The notes under the pieces were generated by a model that saw only the letters and a program-made list of their open reading frames with translations, did not search any database and was not told where the DNA came from. Shown in pieces: positions 40,743-47,545 of a stretch of DNA of 64,000 nucleotides. Position 1 is the stretch's first letter. Every line of letters begins with the position of its first letter. This stretch comes from Actinomadura barringtoniae (lineage in GTDB: Bacteria > Actinomycetota > Actinomycetes > Streptosporangiales > Streptosporangiaceae): the NCBI RefSeq assembly GCF_017573505.1, contig NZ_JAGEOJ010000022.1:62001-126000 (forward strand), read 5' to 3'. A program made the translations under genes and the position numbers.

Positions 40743-43184
40743 CCCAACGGACTCGGACTGGTTGCGGGCAGTGCCAGAGCTGCGGACGTTGCCGGAGCCC
40801 TGGGCGCTGTGGGCGCTGCCGGAACCGTGGGCGCTGTGGGCTGTGCGGGAGCCGTGGGCGGCGTGGGAGAGCTCCAGGTCGACCGGGTCCAGGCCTGTGC
40901 CCGGGAGGGCGACTGAGGCCGTTACGGGGGCGTAGCCGCTGGCCACGAGCGTGTAGTCCGCCTCGGGCACGTCACTGATGGCGTACGTGCCGTCGGGGTC
41001 GGTCGAGGAGGCGGCGACCACGTTGCCGTTGTGGTCCAGCAGCGTGACCTTGACGTCGCCCAGCGGGCGGCCGTCGGCGTCGCGGACGGTGCCGCTGACT
41101 CCGGCGGCGGCCCTGAGCGCGATGTCCTGCTGAACGGGAGCGTCCCCGGCCACCTCGACCTGTACGGCCTCCGGACGGTGTCCGTCGGCCCGTACGGCCA
41201 GGGTGTAGGCGCCCGCGGGCAGGCCAGTGAGGTCGTAGACGCCGTCGGGGCCGGTCGTGGCAGCGGCGGCCACCTCGCCGTGGCGGTCGGCCACGACGAC
41301 GGTCGCCTCCGGAAGGGCGGCTCCGGTGGCGGCGTCGAGGACCGAGCCGCGCAGGCCGCCCACGTCGCTGAGCTCCAGGTCGAACTCGGCCGGCGTGTCC
41401 CCCAGCGTGAGAGGCGCGGCGCCTGGCCGGTGGCCGGGCGCGGATCCGATCAGGAGAAGGCGGCCGGTGGCGGAGACGTCCAGGGCGTAGAGGCCCGCGT
41501 CGTTGCTGGTGGAGTGCGCGAGCTGGCGGCCCTCCGCGTCGATCAGCGTCACAGCGGCGCCCGCGACCGGGCGGCCGTCGCTCAGGACGCGGCCGCGCAG
41601 AGACGGAGCGGGGATCTCGTCGCCCTCGATGGCGGGCGCGTGTGTGTGCGCGGGTGCATCGGTGGCCACGTGTGCGGGTGCATCGGTGGCCGAAGGTGCG
41701 GGTGCATCGGCGGACGCGTGCGCGGCGGCCTTGGCGCGGCGGCGGCCGGGCAGGAACGCGGCCAGGACCAGACCGGCCAGCGCGGCGCCGGTGGCGATCA
41801 CGAACGCGGTGCGGAAGCCGCTCAGGCTGGGCACGGCGGTCTTGCCGAGCGAGGTGGTCATGTGGGCGAGCACCATGCCGACCACGGCGCTGGAGACCGA
41901 GGTGCCGATGGAACGCATGAGGGCGTTCAGGCCGTTCGCCGCGCCGGTCTCCGACGGCGGCACCGCGCCGATGATCAGGGCGGGCAGCGAGGAGTAGGCG
42001 AACCCGATCCCGGCGCCGATCACGGTGACGGTGATGCCGATCTGCCAGAGCGAGCCCAGCATGCCGAGGCCCGTTCCGTACCCCACGGCGATGATCGCCA
42101 GGCCCAGCATCAGCGCGGTCTTGGGGCCGCGCGCGGCCTGCAGGCGGGCCGAGAGCGGCGAGACGAGCATCATCGCGATGCCCATCGGGGCCATCACCAG
42201 GCCGGCCACCACGAGCGACTGGCCGAGGCCGTAGCCGGTGGCCTTGGGCAGCTCCATGACCTGCGGCAGGACCAGCGACATCGCGTAGAACGAGACGCCG
42301 ACCATGATCGAGGCGATGTTGGTCAGCAGCACCTGCCGGCGGACGGTGGTGCGCAGGTCCACCAGCGGGCTCTTGATCCGCAGTTCCAGCACTCCCCAGA
42401 GCAGGAAGAGCGCGGCCGCGGCGCCGAAGAAGCCGAGCGTGGTGGGGCTCCCCCAGCCCCACTGGTCGCCCTTGGTGATCGGCAGCAGGAACGCGACCAG
42501 GGCCGCGGACAGGCCGAGCGCGCCGAGGATGTCGAAGCGCCCCTTGGCCCGTACGCCCGACTCGGGCACCAGCAGGACCGTGAGCAGCATCGACACCACG
42601 CCGAGCGCGGCGGAGCTGTAGAAGAGCGCGTGCCAGTCGGCGTGCTGGGCGACGAACGCCGCGCCGGGCAGGCCCAGCGCGCCGCCGATGCCGATGGACG
42701 AGCTCATCAGGCCCATCGCCGAGCCCAGCTTCTGCGGCGGCAGTTCGTCGCGCATGATGCTGATGCCGAGCGGGATGGCGCCCATGGCGAAGCCCTGGAG
42801 CGCCCGTCCCACCACGACCGGGCCGAGCTCGGAGCTCACCGCCGCGACGAGCGAGCCGACGACCATCAGCGCGAGGCTGACCAGCATCATCCGGCGCTTG
42901 CCGAACAGGTCCCCGAGGCGTCCCATGATCGGCGTCGCGACCGCCCCCGCGAGCAGCGTCGCCGTCATGACCCACGTGGCGTTGGCCGCCGACGTGGACA
43001 GCAGGCCCGGCAGCTGCGCCACGATCGGCACCAGCAGCGTCTGCATGACCGCGACGACGATCCCCGAGAACGCCAGGACCGCGATCATGGCGCCGCCGCC
43101 CCGGCGTTCGGCCCCCGGAGGCGAGGCCGGGTGCGCGGTCATGGAGGGCGGGCTTGCCTGAGCGGCGGACTGCAACTGGGACAT
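40707..43184 (-). CDS. MFS transporter (DHA2-like) fused to three carboxypeptidase-regulatory-like domains
   Basis: In this 825-residue protein residues about 35-495 are a 14-TM-type MFS exporter (motif A GRLGDLFGKRRMM, LLVPIVAQLPGLL in TM1). After an Ala/Pro/His-rich linker (about 500-530) come three beta-sandwich repeats of the CarboxypepD_reg/Cna-B type, each with GxVxDaxGxPlxxAxVtvxD and a closing GxYxLtgLpxGxYtL pattern. The tail is rich in Ser/Gly/His (SRTAHSAHGSGSAHSAQGSG). I chose ATG 43184 over a TTG at 43196. The transport part suggests drug or metabolite export; the sandwich domains may bind ligand or wall. Confidence 0.9.
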   Translation of the reverse strand: MSQLQSAAQASPPSMTAHPASPPGAERRGGGAMIAVLAFSGIVVAVMQTLLVPIVAQLPGLLSTSAANATWVMTATLLAGAVATPIMGRLGDLFGKRRMMLVSLALMVVGSLVAAVSSELGPVVVGRALQGFAMGAIPLGISIMRDELPPQKLGSAMGLMSSSIGIGGALGLPGAAFVAQHADWHALFYSSAALGVVSMLLTVLLVPESGVRAKGRFDILGALGLSAALVAFLLPITKGDQWGWGSPTTLGFFGAAAALFLLWGVLELRIKSPLVDLRTTVRRQVLLTNIASIMVGVSFYAMSLVLPQVMELPKATGYGLGQSLVVAGLVMAPMGIAMMLVSPLSARLQAARGPKTALMLGLAIIAVGYGTGLGMLGSLWQIGITVTVIGAGIGFAYSSLPALIIGAVPPSETGAANGLNALMRSIGTSVSSAVVGMVLAHMTTSLGKTAVPSLSGFRTAFVIATGAALAGLVLAAFLPGRRRAKAAAHASADAPAPSATDAPAHVATDAPAHTHAPAIEGDEIPAPSLRGRVLSDGRPVAGAAVTLIDAEGRQLAHSTSNDAGLYALDVSATGRLLLIGSAPGHRPGAAPLTLGDTPAEFDLELSDVGGLRGSVLDAATGAALPEATVVVADRHGEVAAAATTGPDGVYDLTGLPAGAYTLAVRADGHRPEAVQVEVAGDAPVQQDIALRAAAGVSGTVRDADGRPLGDVKVTLLDHNGNVVAASSTDPDGTYAISDVPEADYTLVASGYAPVTASVALPGTGLDPVDLELSHAAHGSRTAHSAHGSGSAHSAQGSGNVRSSGTARNQSESVGLYAEDAAEEVL

Positions 43185-43226
43185 GCCAGTGATCAAGCCA
43201 CGCGCACGCCCAGATATTTCGCCAAG

Positions 43227-43253
43227 CTAACGGGATCTAGGTCACACCGTTAG
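43227..43253. promoter_or_regulatory. Inverted repeat upstream of the MFS fusion gene
   Basis: CTAACGG (43227-43233) and CCGTTAG (43247-43253) form a 7-bp dyad separated by 13 bp, 43 bp upstream of the MFS start. It may be an operator or a hairpin downstream of the small gene ending at 43307. No adjacent regulator identifies it. Confidence 0.45.
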
Positions 43254-43306
43254 GTCAGCCGCCTTTCGACCCGTTCTTCGTCACGTCGACGCCCCGCATT
43301 GGCCGA

Positions 43307-43489
43307 TCAGCCGGAACCCGTTTCCCCGGGCGTCGCCGGGCCGGACGACTCGTCCAGGCGATCATGGAGCCGCTGGCGCACCTCGTCGGGCGTGTAGGCG
43401 CGCCGCTTGCGTTCCGAACGGGCGATCACCGCACCGGTCGCCGCGACACCGACCAACGAGGCCACTCCGAGCGCCTTCCACAGCTTCAT
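43307..43489 (-). CDS. Small membrane protein (60 aa)
   Basis: This 60-residue protein has one N-terminal hydrophobic segment (LGVASLVGVAATGAVIA, about 7-23). A basic stretch (RSERKRRAYTPDEVRQRLHDRL) follows and then a Ser/Gly/Pro tail. The TPDEVRQRLHDRL segment is common in small actinobacterial membrane proteins of unknown role. It is divergent from the cysteine-peptidase-fold gene at 43508, with 18 bp between the start codons, so their promoters must overlap the opposite coding regions or transcripts are leaderless. Confidence 0.75.
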   Translation of the reverse strand: MKLWKALGVASLVGVAATGAVIARSERKRRAYTPDEVRQRLHDRLDESSGPATPGETGSG

Positions 43490-43507
43490 TTGCCTAAGGT
43501 AGCGAGC

Positions 43508-44140
43508 ATGTCCGGCACGAGCATCTCCCTCGACAAGGCCGCCGAGCTGTCCCGCACCGGCGACATATGGGTCTTCCGCGGACGTTCCGCCGCGGACCGC
43601 GCGATCCAGATGACCACGAACAGCCCGGTCAACCACGTGGGCATGGCCGTCGTGATCGACGACCTGCCCGCGCTCATGTGGCACGCGGAGCTGGGCAGAT
43701 CGCTCCCGGACATGTGGTCGGGCGGCCACCACATGGGCGCGCAACTGCACGACCTGCGGGCCGCCGTGACCCAGTGGGCGACCAGATATGGCCAGCGCGC
43801 CTGGCTCCGCCAGCTGGAGCCGCCCGCGACCACCCCGATGGAGGACGCCGCGCTGCGCGCCGTGGCCCGCCTGAACGGCACGCCGTTCCCCTCCACCAGC
43901 AAGCTCGCCAGCCGCTGGGCCCGCGGCCGCGTCCCGTTCCGCCGCCCCGCCGACCGCGACCCCAACCTCGAGACCGCCTTCTGCGCCGAGATCGTCGCCG
44001 TGACCTACCAGGCCATGGGGCTGCTCCCCCGCGGCCGCCGCCCCAACTGGTTCGACCCGGGCCGCTTCTGGAGCGGCGACGACCTGGAGCTCGAGCAGGG
44101 CGCGGCGCTGGGAGGCGAGATCTCCGTCACCGTTCCATGA
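43508..44140 (+). CDS. Permuted papain-like (YiiX/NlpC-P60-type) cysteine hydrolase
   Basis: This 210-residue protein has the circularly permuted papain arrangement: an early His (SPVNHVGMAVVID, about residue 43) and a late Cys (TAFCAEIVAVTYQAMGL, about 160). GDIWVFRGRSAADRAIQ lies at the start, as in YiiX/YebB-like proteins. It has no signal peptide, so it acts inside the cell or on lipids or amides at the membrane face. The stop overlaps the ATG of a 48-residue gene (ATGA at 44137-44140), indicating translational coupling. Confidence 0.83.
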   Translation: MSGTSISLDKAAELSRTGDIWVFRGRSAADRAIQMTTNSPVNHVGMAVVIDDLPALMWHAELGRSLPDMWSGGHHMGAQLHDLRAAVTQWATRYGQRAWLRQLEPPATTPMEDAALRAVARLNGTPFPSTSKLASRWARGRVPFRRPADRDPNLETAFCAEIVAVTYQAMGLLPRGRRPNWFDPGRFWSGDDLELEQGAALGGEISVTVP

Positions 44141-44283
44141 TCGGCCGCACGTACCTGGAACGTGGCCGCCCGGTGGTCGTCCTGGCCCGCTGGGCCGGTG
44201 GCGGCCCGCGCAACGTCCTCATCCGGCGGGAGAACGGCGAACTCGTCGTCCGCCCGTTCAGGGGCCTCCGCAAAACCGGTTGA
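44137..44283 (+). CDS. Conserved small protein (48 aa), translationally coupled
   Basis: This 48-residue protein begins MIGRTYLERGRPVVVLARW, then GGGPRNVLIRRENGELVVRP and ends FRGLRKTG. The ATG overlaps the preceding stop. The sequence is an SH3-like string of beta strands with many arginines, and I recall similar stand-alone small proteins in actinomycetes, without a function. The reading frame is open and ends just before the tRNA-like region, so it is likely a real gene. Confidence 0.72.
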   Translation: MIGRTYLERGRPVVVLARWAGGGPRNVLIRRENGELVVRPFRGLRKTG

Positions 44284-44397
44284 GCCACGCCGGCCGCGCA
44301 TGGTGTCCTGATCTCGTTCCTCCCGCTGCGAAGGCCACGGGTTACTTCTCCTGCAACGAGAAAACCGGTCCCGAGGCCGCTCTTGATCTCGGGAGGG

Positions 44398-44555
44398 ACG
44401 TCGAGGGTGCCCGATGCGCAGGCGACGGATACTTCTTGGGAGCCGCGGGTCGCGGGTTCGAATCCCGTCATCGCTCCGGGCGATGTAGCTCAGTCAGGCA
44501 GAGCAGCGGTCTAAAGGACCGTCGCCGACCTCCTGATCTCGGGCATCCTCGATGT
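44398..44555 (+). ncRNA. Structured RNA candidate enclosing a permuted tRNA
   Basis: Sequences upstream of the tRNA 3' half can pair with sequences downstream of the tRNA 5' half in two nested helices. The inner one is GGCGACGG (44421-44428) with CCGTCGCC (44519-44526), 8 perfect pairs. The outer one is ACGTCGAGGGTGCCC (44398-44412) with GGGCATCCTCGATGT (44541-44555), 15 pairs including two G-U. They would clamp the two ends of the anticodon loop together. Local hairpins flank it at 44370-44393 (CCCGAG/CTCGGG) and 44560-44575 (CCGGG/CCCGG). The tRNA-like strand orientation implies plus-strand transcription. Confidence 0.45.
44435..44512 (+). tRNA. Candidate circularly permuted tRNA (3' half before 5' half), possibly Pro(UGG)
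   Basis: The 3' half comes first: anticodon loop CTTGGGA (44435-44441), stem strand GCCGC (44442-44446), variable GGGTC, T arm GCGGG-TTCGAAT-CCCGT (44452-44468) and acceptor strand CATCGCT (44469-44475). After only CCG comes the 5' half: acceptor GGCGATG (44479-44485), TA, D arm GCTC...GAGC (44488-44504) with GG in the loop, A, stem strand GCGGT (44506-44510) and CT. GGCGATG pairs with CATCGCT (7 of 7, one G-U) and GCGGT with GCCGC (5 of 5, one G-U). Joined after the shared CT, the loop reads CTTGGGA, anticodon TGG. No colinear 5' half precedes it and no T arm follows it. A decayed tandem tRNA pair is the alternative. Confidence 0.45.
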
Positions 44556-44578
44556 GGCGCCGGGGTAGGACCCGGAAC

Positions 44579-45514
44579 ATGACCGACCAACTTCCGGCCC
44601 TGCCGCTCGAGGCCTGGGAGCCCACCAAGGACACCCTGCACCTCTGGTCGCAGATCGTGGGCAAGATCCAGCTGGCGTCCGCGGCGCCGCGCAACCACTG
44701 GTGGCACACGACGCTCCGGGTGACCGAACGGGGCTACTCCACGGGCCGGATGGTCCACGACGGCGTCCGCTTCAGCATCGCGTTCGACCTCGTCCAGCAT
44801 CGCCTGGTCGTCCGTACGACCGAACGCGAAGAGGACATTCCGCTTCGCGACGGTCTCTCGGTGTCGGAGTTCTACTACAGCCTCATGGCCCTCCTGCGGG
44901 AGCTCGGCATCCACGTCAAGATCAAGGCCGAGCCGTTCGGCGTGCCGATGACCACGCCGTTCGCGGACGACACCGAGCACGCCTCCTACGACCGCGAGCG
45001 CATCGAGGACTTCCGCCAATCCCTCCTGTGGGTGTCGGAGGTCTTCGAGGAGTTCCAGAGCTGGTTCAACGGCAAGGCGAGCCCGATCCAGCTCTTCTGG
45101 CACAGCTTCGACCTGGCCACGGCCCGCTTTTCCGGCCGTCCCGCGCCCGAGATGGAGGGCGCCGACCCGGTGACCAAGGAGGCGTACACCCACGAGGTGA
45201 TCAGCTTCGGCTGGTGGGCCGGCGACCGCAACTTCCCGGCCGCCTCGTTCTACTCCTACACCCACCCCGAGCCCGAGAAGCTCACCGAGCAGCCGCTCCG
45301 CCCGCCCCAGGCCCGCTGGGAGCCCACCGGCATGACCCACCAGGCCCGCCTCAGCTGGGTGGACGTACGCTCCTCCCCCGACCCCCGCGACGCCGTCCTG
45401 GACTTCATGCAAAGCGCCTACGCCGCAGGCGGCCGCACCGCCGGCTGGCCCTACGACGACTTCCACTCCACCTGGTGCCCACCCCGAGGCCGCGTCCAGC
45501 CCTCATCTGCCTAA
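44579..45514 (+). CDS. DUF5996 family protein
   Basis: This 311-residue protein has the DUF5996 signature start LPLEAWEPTKDTLHLWSQIV and the block APRNHWWHTTLRVTERGYST, with FDLVQHRLVV after it. The SPIQLFWHSFDLATARFSGR segment near the middle is equally typical. The family is widespread and its function is unknown. The ATG at 44579 lies directly after the tRNA-like structured region; the GGCGCC...CCCGG hairpin lies in its ribosome-binding region and could affect initiation. It is followed after 9 bp by the SDR gene. Confidence 0.87.
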   Translation: MTDQLPALPLEAWEPTKDTLHLWSQIVGKIQLASAAPRNHWWHTTLRVTERGYSTGRMVHDGVRFSIAFDLVQHRLVVRTTEREEDIPLRDGLSVSEFYYSLMALLRELGIHVKIKAEPFGVPMTTPFADDTEHASYDRERIEDFRQSLLWVSEVFEEFQSWFNGKASPIQLFWHSFDLATARFSGRPAPEMEGADPVTKEAYTHEVISFGWWAGDRNFPAASFYSYTHPEPEKLTEQPLRPPQARWEPTGMTHQARLSWVDVRSSPDPRDAVLDFMQSAYAAGGRTAGWPYDDFHSTWCPPRGRVQPSSA

Positions 45515-45523
45515 TCTGATCGA

Positions 45524-46318
45524 ATGAAGCTCAGCGGGCCGTTGAACGGCCGGGTGGCCCTGGTGACAGGGGTGAGCCGCCGAGCCGGGATCGGGTTCGC
45601 CCTGGCGTCCGACCTACTGGCCGCCGGGGCATCGGTCATGGTCCACTCGTGGTCGCCGCACGATGCGGAACAGCCATGGGGCGCCGATCCGGGAGGCGAC
45701 GCGAGCATCATCGGGTCACTAGGCGGCGAGGGCCCGCACCTCCGCCACATCACCGCCGACTTCGCCGACCCCGAAGCCCCCGACCGCGTCGTGAACGCCA
45801 CCCTCGACGCGTTCGGCGCCGTCGACATCCTGGTCGCCAACCACGCCCGCAGCTCCCACCAGAGTCTCTCCGAGCTGACGGCCGCCGAGCTGGATCTGAC
45901 CTGGGCGGTGAACGCCAGAGCGAGCGTTCTCCTGGCACAGGCCTACGCGGCAGCCCACGACGACACACGCCCAGGCGGCCGAATCATCCTCTTCACCTCG
46001 GGTCAGCACCTCGCCCCCATGAGCGCCGAGCTGCCGTACGCGATCAGCAAGGGTGCGATCCACCAGATGACGCTCAGCCTCTCGGACGCTCTGATCGACC
46101 GGGGCATCACCGTGAACGCCGTCAACCCCGGCCCGGTCGACACCGGCTGGGCCGACCCCGAGCTCACCGCACACGTTGGCCGTTCCCTCCCCGCAGGCCG
46201 GTGGGGCCATCCGGAAGAAGTGGCCCGCCTGGTCCGCTGGCTGGCCGGCGACGACAGCGGCTGGATCACCGGCCAGGTCATCAACTCCGAAGGCGGCTTC
46301 CGCCGCTGGGTCATGTGA
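45524..46318 (+). CDS. Short-chain dehydrogenase/reductase
   Basis: This 264-residue SDR has the cofactor motif TGVSRRAGIG (about 15-24), the VANHARSS strand in place of NNAG, and the catalytic YxxxK in LPYAISKGAIHQM. TSG stands where the catalytic Ser usually is. It uses NAD(P)H on an unknown carbonyl or alcohol. The start lies 9 bp after the DUF5996 stop, and the GNAT gene follows after 39 bp on the same strand. Confidence 0.92.
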   Translation: MKLSGPLNGRVALVTGVSRRAGIGFALASDLLAAGASVMVHSWSPHDAEQPWGADPGGDASIIGSLGGEGPHLRHITADFADPEAPDRVVNATLDAFGAVDILVANHARSSHQSLSELTAAELDLTWAVNARASVLLAQAYAAAHDDTRPGGRIILFTSGQHLAPMSAELPYAISKGAIHQMTLSLSDALIDRGITVNAVNPGPVDTGWADPELTAHVGRSLPAGRWGHPEEVARLVRWLAGDDSGWITGQVINSEGGFRRWVM

Positions 46319-46357
46319 CCGCCCCCAACCGGCCGGCGTCGCTGAGAAAGGATCGCC

Positions 46358-46948
46358 GTGGGCAGCTCTGAACTGCGTACCGACCGGCTCACCCTTCGTC
46401 GATGGCGTGACTCCGACCTGGCGCCATGGGCGGCGATGAACGCCGATCCCGTGGTCCGGGAGCACTTGGGCGACCTGCTTACACGCGAACAGACCGATGC
46501 GGGCGTAGCGCGGTTCCAAGCCGAGTTCGATCAGCGGGGCTACGGGTGGTGGGCGGTTGAGGTCCAGGCCACACGAGAGTTCATCGGCTTCGCGGGCTTG
46601 GATCAGGTGGATGACGACATGCCGTTCACCGGAGTGGAGATCGGTTGGAGGCTCGCCCGCTCGGCCTGGGGCCGGGGTTACGCGACCGAGGCCGCGCTGG
46701 CGACCCTGGCCTACGGCTTCGACGCACTTGAACTTCCTGAGATCCTTGCCGTGACAACGGCCACCAACCTGCGTTCACAGGCGGTGATGCGCCGAATCGG
46801 CATGACCCGCGACCCCGCCGACGATTTCGACGACCTCACCGCGCCCGAGGGCCCACTGCGCCCGAACGTGCTTTACCGCATCACGGCAGTCCGGGGACCG
46901 GACCCTCACTCCGCTAAGGCAGTTGGCCAGGCACCAGAGCCCAGCTGA
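46358..46948 (+). CDS. GNAT N-acetyltransferase (RimJ/RimL-like)
   Basis: This 196-residue protein starts at GTG 46358 after AAAGGA. It has the RimJ/RimL-type N-terminus LRTDRLTLRRWRDSDLAPWA, VEIGWRLARSAWGRGYATEA with the acetyl-CoA-binding R-G-G/A, and a late NLRSQAVMRRIGM. It acetylates an amino group of a protein N-terminus or small molecule. The 3' end overlaps the convergent small gene at 46906 by 43 bp. Confidence 0.9.
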   Translation: MGSSELRTDRLTLRRWRDSDLAPWAAMNADPVVREHLGDLLTREQTDAGVARFQAEFDQRGYGWWAVEVQATREFIGFAGLDQVDDDMPFTGVEIGWRLARSAWGRGYATEAALATLAYGFDALELPEILAVTTATNLRSQAVMRRIGMTRDPADDFDDLTAPEGPLRPNVLYRITAVRGPDPHSAKAVGQAPEPS

Positions 46949-47199
46949 CCCACCACGCCGAACGATTCGGCGAGTTGCAGCGCCCGCGCCAACAGCGGCT
47001 CAACGCGACGTACGGCCTCCTCCACATCTGTGACCGGAGCCAGCGGCACCCCGCTGCCCGACCAAAACCAGGGCTCCCCCAGCTCGCGCGACCAAACGAG
47101 CAGGCTGTCTCCAACGCGTGGCGTGGCCGGGCCGTACGCCAGCAGGAGGGGTGGGCTGGCCTCATAGCGTGGACGGCTGGCGATGCCCCGTTCGGCCAA
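46906..47199 (-). CDS. Small protein of unknown function (97 aa)
   Basis: The frame is closed upstream by the TGA at 47237-47239, and the only start is a TTG at 47199, giving MAERGIASRPRYEASPPLLL. Codons upstream of it still look coding (SDLDRLALALAERG), so a non-standard start or a recent frameshift at the junction with the 66-residue gene is possible. The product is a short alpha/beta protein with ELGEPWFWSGSGVPLAPVTD. Similar small proteins accompany XRE regulators in actinomycetes; the function is unknown. Confidence 0.65.
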   Translation of the reverse strand: MAERGIASRPRYEASPPLLLAYGPATPRVGDSLLVWSRELGEPWFWSGSGVPLAPVTDVEEAVRRVEPLLARALQLAESFGVVGQLGSGAWPTALAE

Positions 47200-47235
47200 G
47201 GCAAGCGCGAGGCGATCGAGATCGCTCGGCCGACC

Positions 47236-47436
47236 TCATGCCCCGGCCACCTTGCGCAGCTGCGCCCGCAGAGTCTCCGGCTCGTCGGCGTCGAAACACG
47301 AAGGTCCGTGCTGGACGAGCTTGCCCACGTCCGGCCCGCGTGTCGCCCACCACCGCCCATTCGGCGAGCTCTGAATGATCGACCACCGCGGAAACTCCCG
47401 GCGCAGCGCCGCCTTGATCTCCTCCGCCGAACGCAT
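47236..47436 (-). CDS. Small protein of unknown function (66 aa)
   Basis: ATG 47436 opens MRSAEEIKAALRREFPRWSI, then SSPNGRWWATRGPDVGKLVQ and a C-terminal helix ETLRAQLRKVAGA. I do not recognise a domain; the pattern of a helix and a twisted beta hairpin resembles small partners of HTH regulators. It lies upstream of, and on the same strand as, the 97-residue gene and 109 bp downstream of the XRE gene. Confidence 0.7.
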   Translation of the reverse strand: MRSAEEIKAALRREFPRWSIIQSSPNGRWWATRGPDVGKLVQHGPSCFDADEPETLRAQLRKVAGA

Positions 47437-47545
47437 CCGCCATCTCCCGCTGCTGATCGTCTCCAGATCGTCACTGACGGTTAGATGGTCGTTGCCGGCG
47501 GACGGCGTGAGTGACACATCTTGTGGCACCCCCGGTGACCTGAGG

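Noticed and set aside
44127..44471. Minus-strand frame beginning MTGFEPATRGSQ
   Set aside because: The GFEPATRGS start is the reverse-strand reading of a tRNA T arm and acceptor, a well-known spurious ORF signature. It supports the tRNA-like call rather than a protein.
44412..44475. Ordinary colinear tRNA ending at CATCGCT
   Set aside because: CGATG at 44413-44416 could start an acceptor stem, but only five pairs form, no D arm (GCTC...GAGC) follows, and the span is about 64 nt.
44284..44578. Integrative-element attachment site in a tRNA
   Set aside because: Integration gives a duplicated 3' half at a distance, not a 3' half directly followed by a 5' half. No integrase or excisionase gene is nearby.
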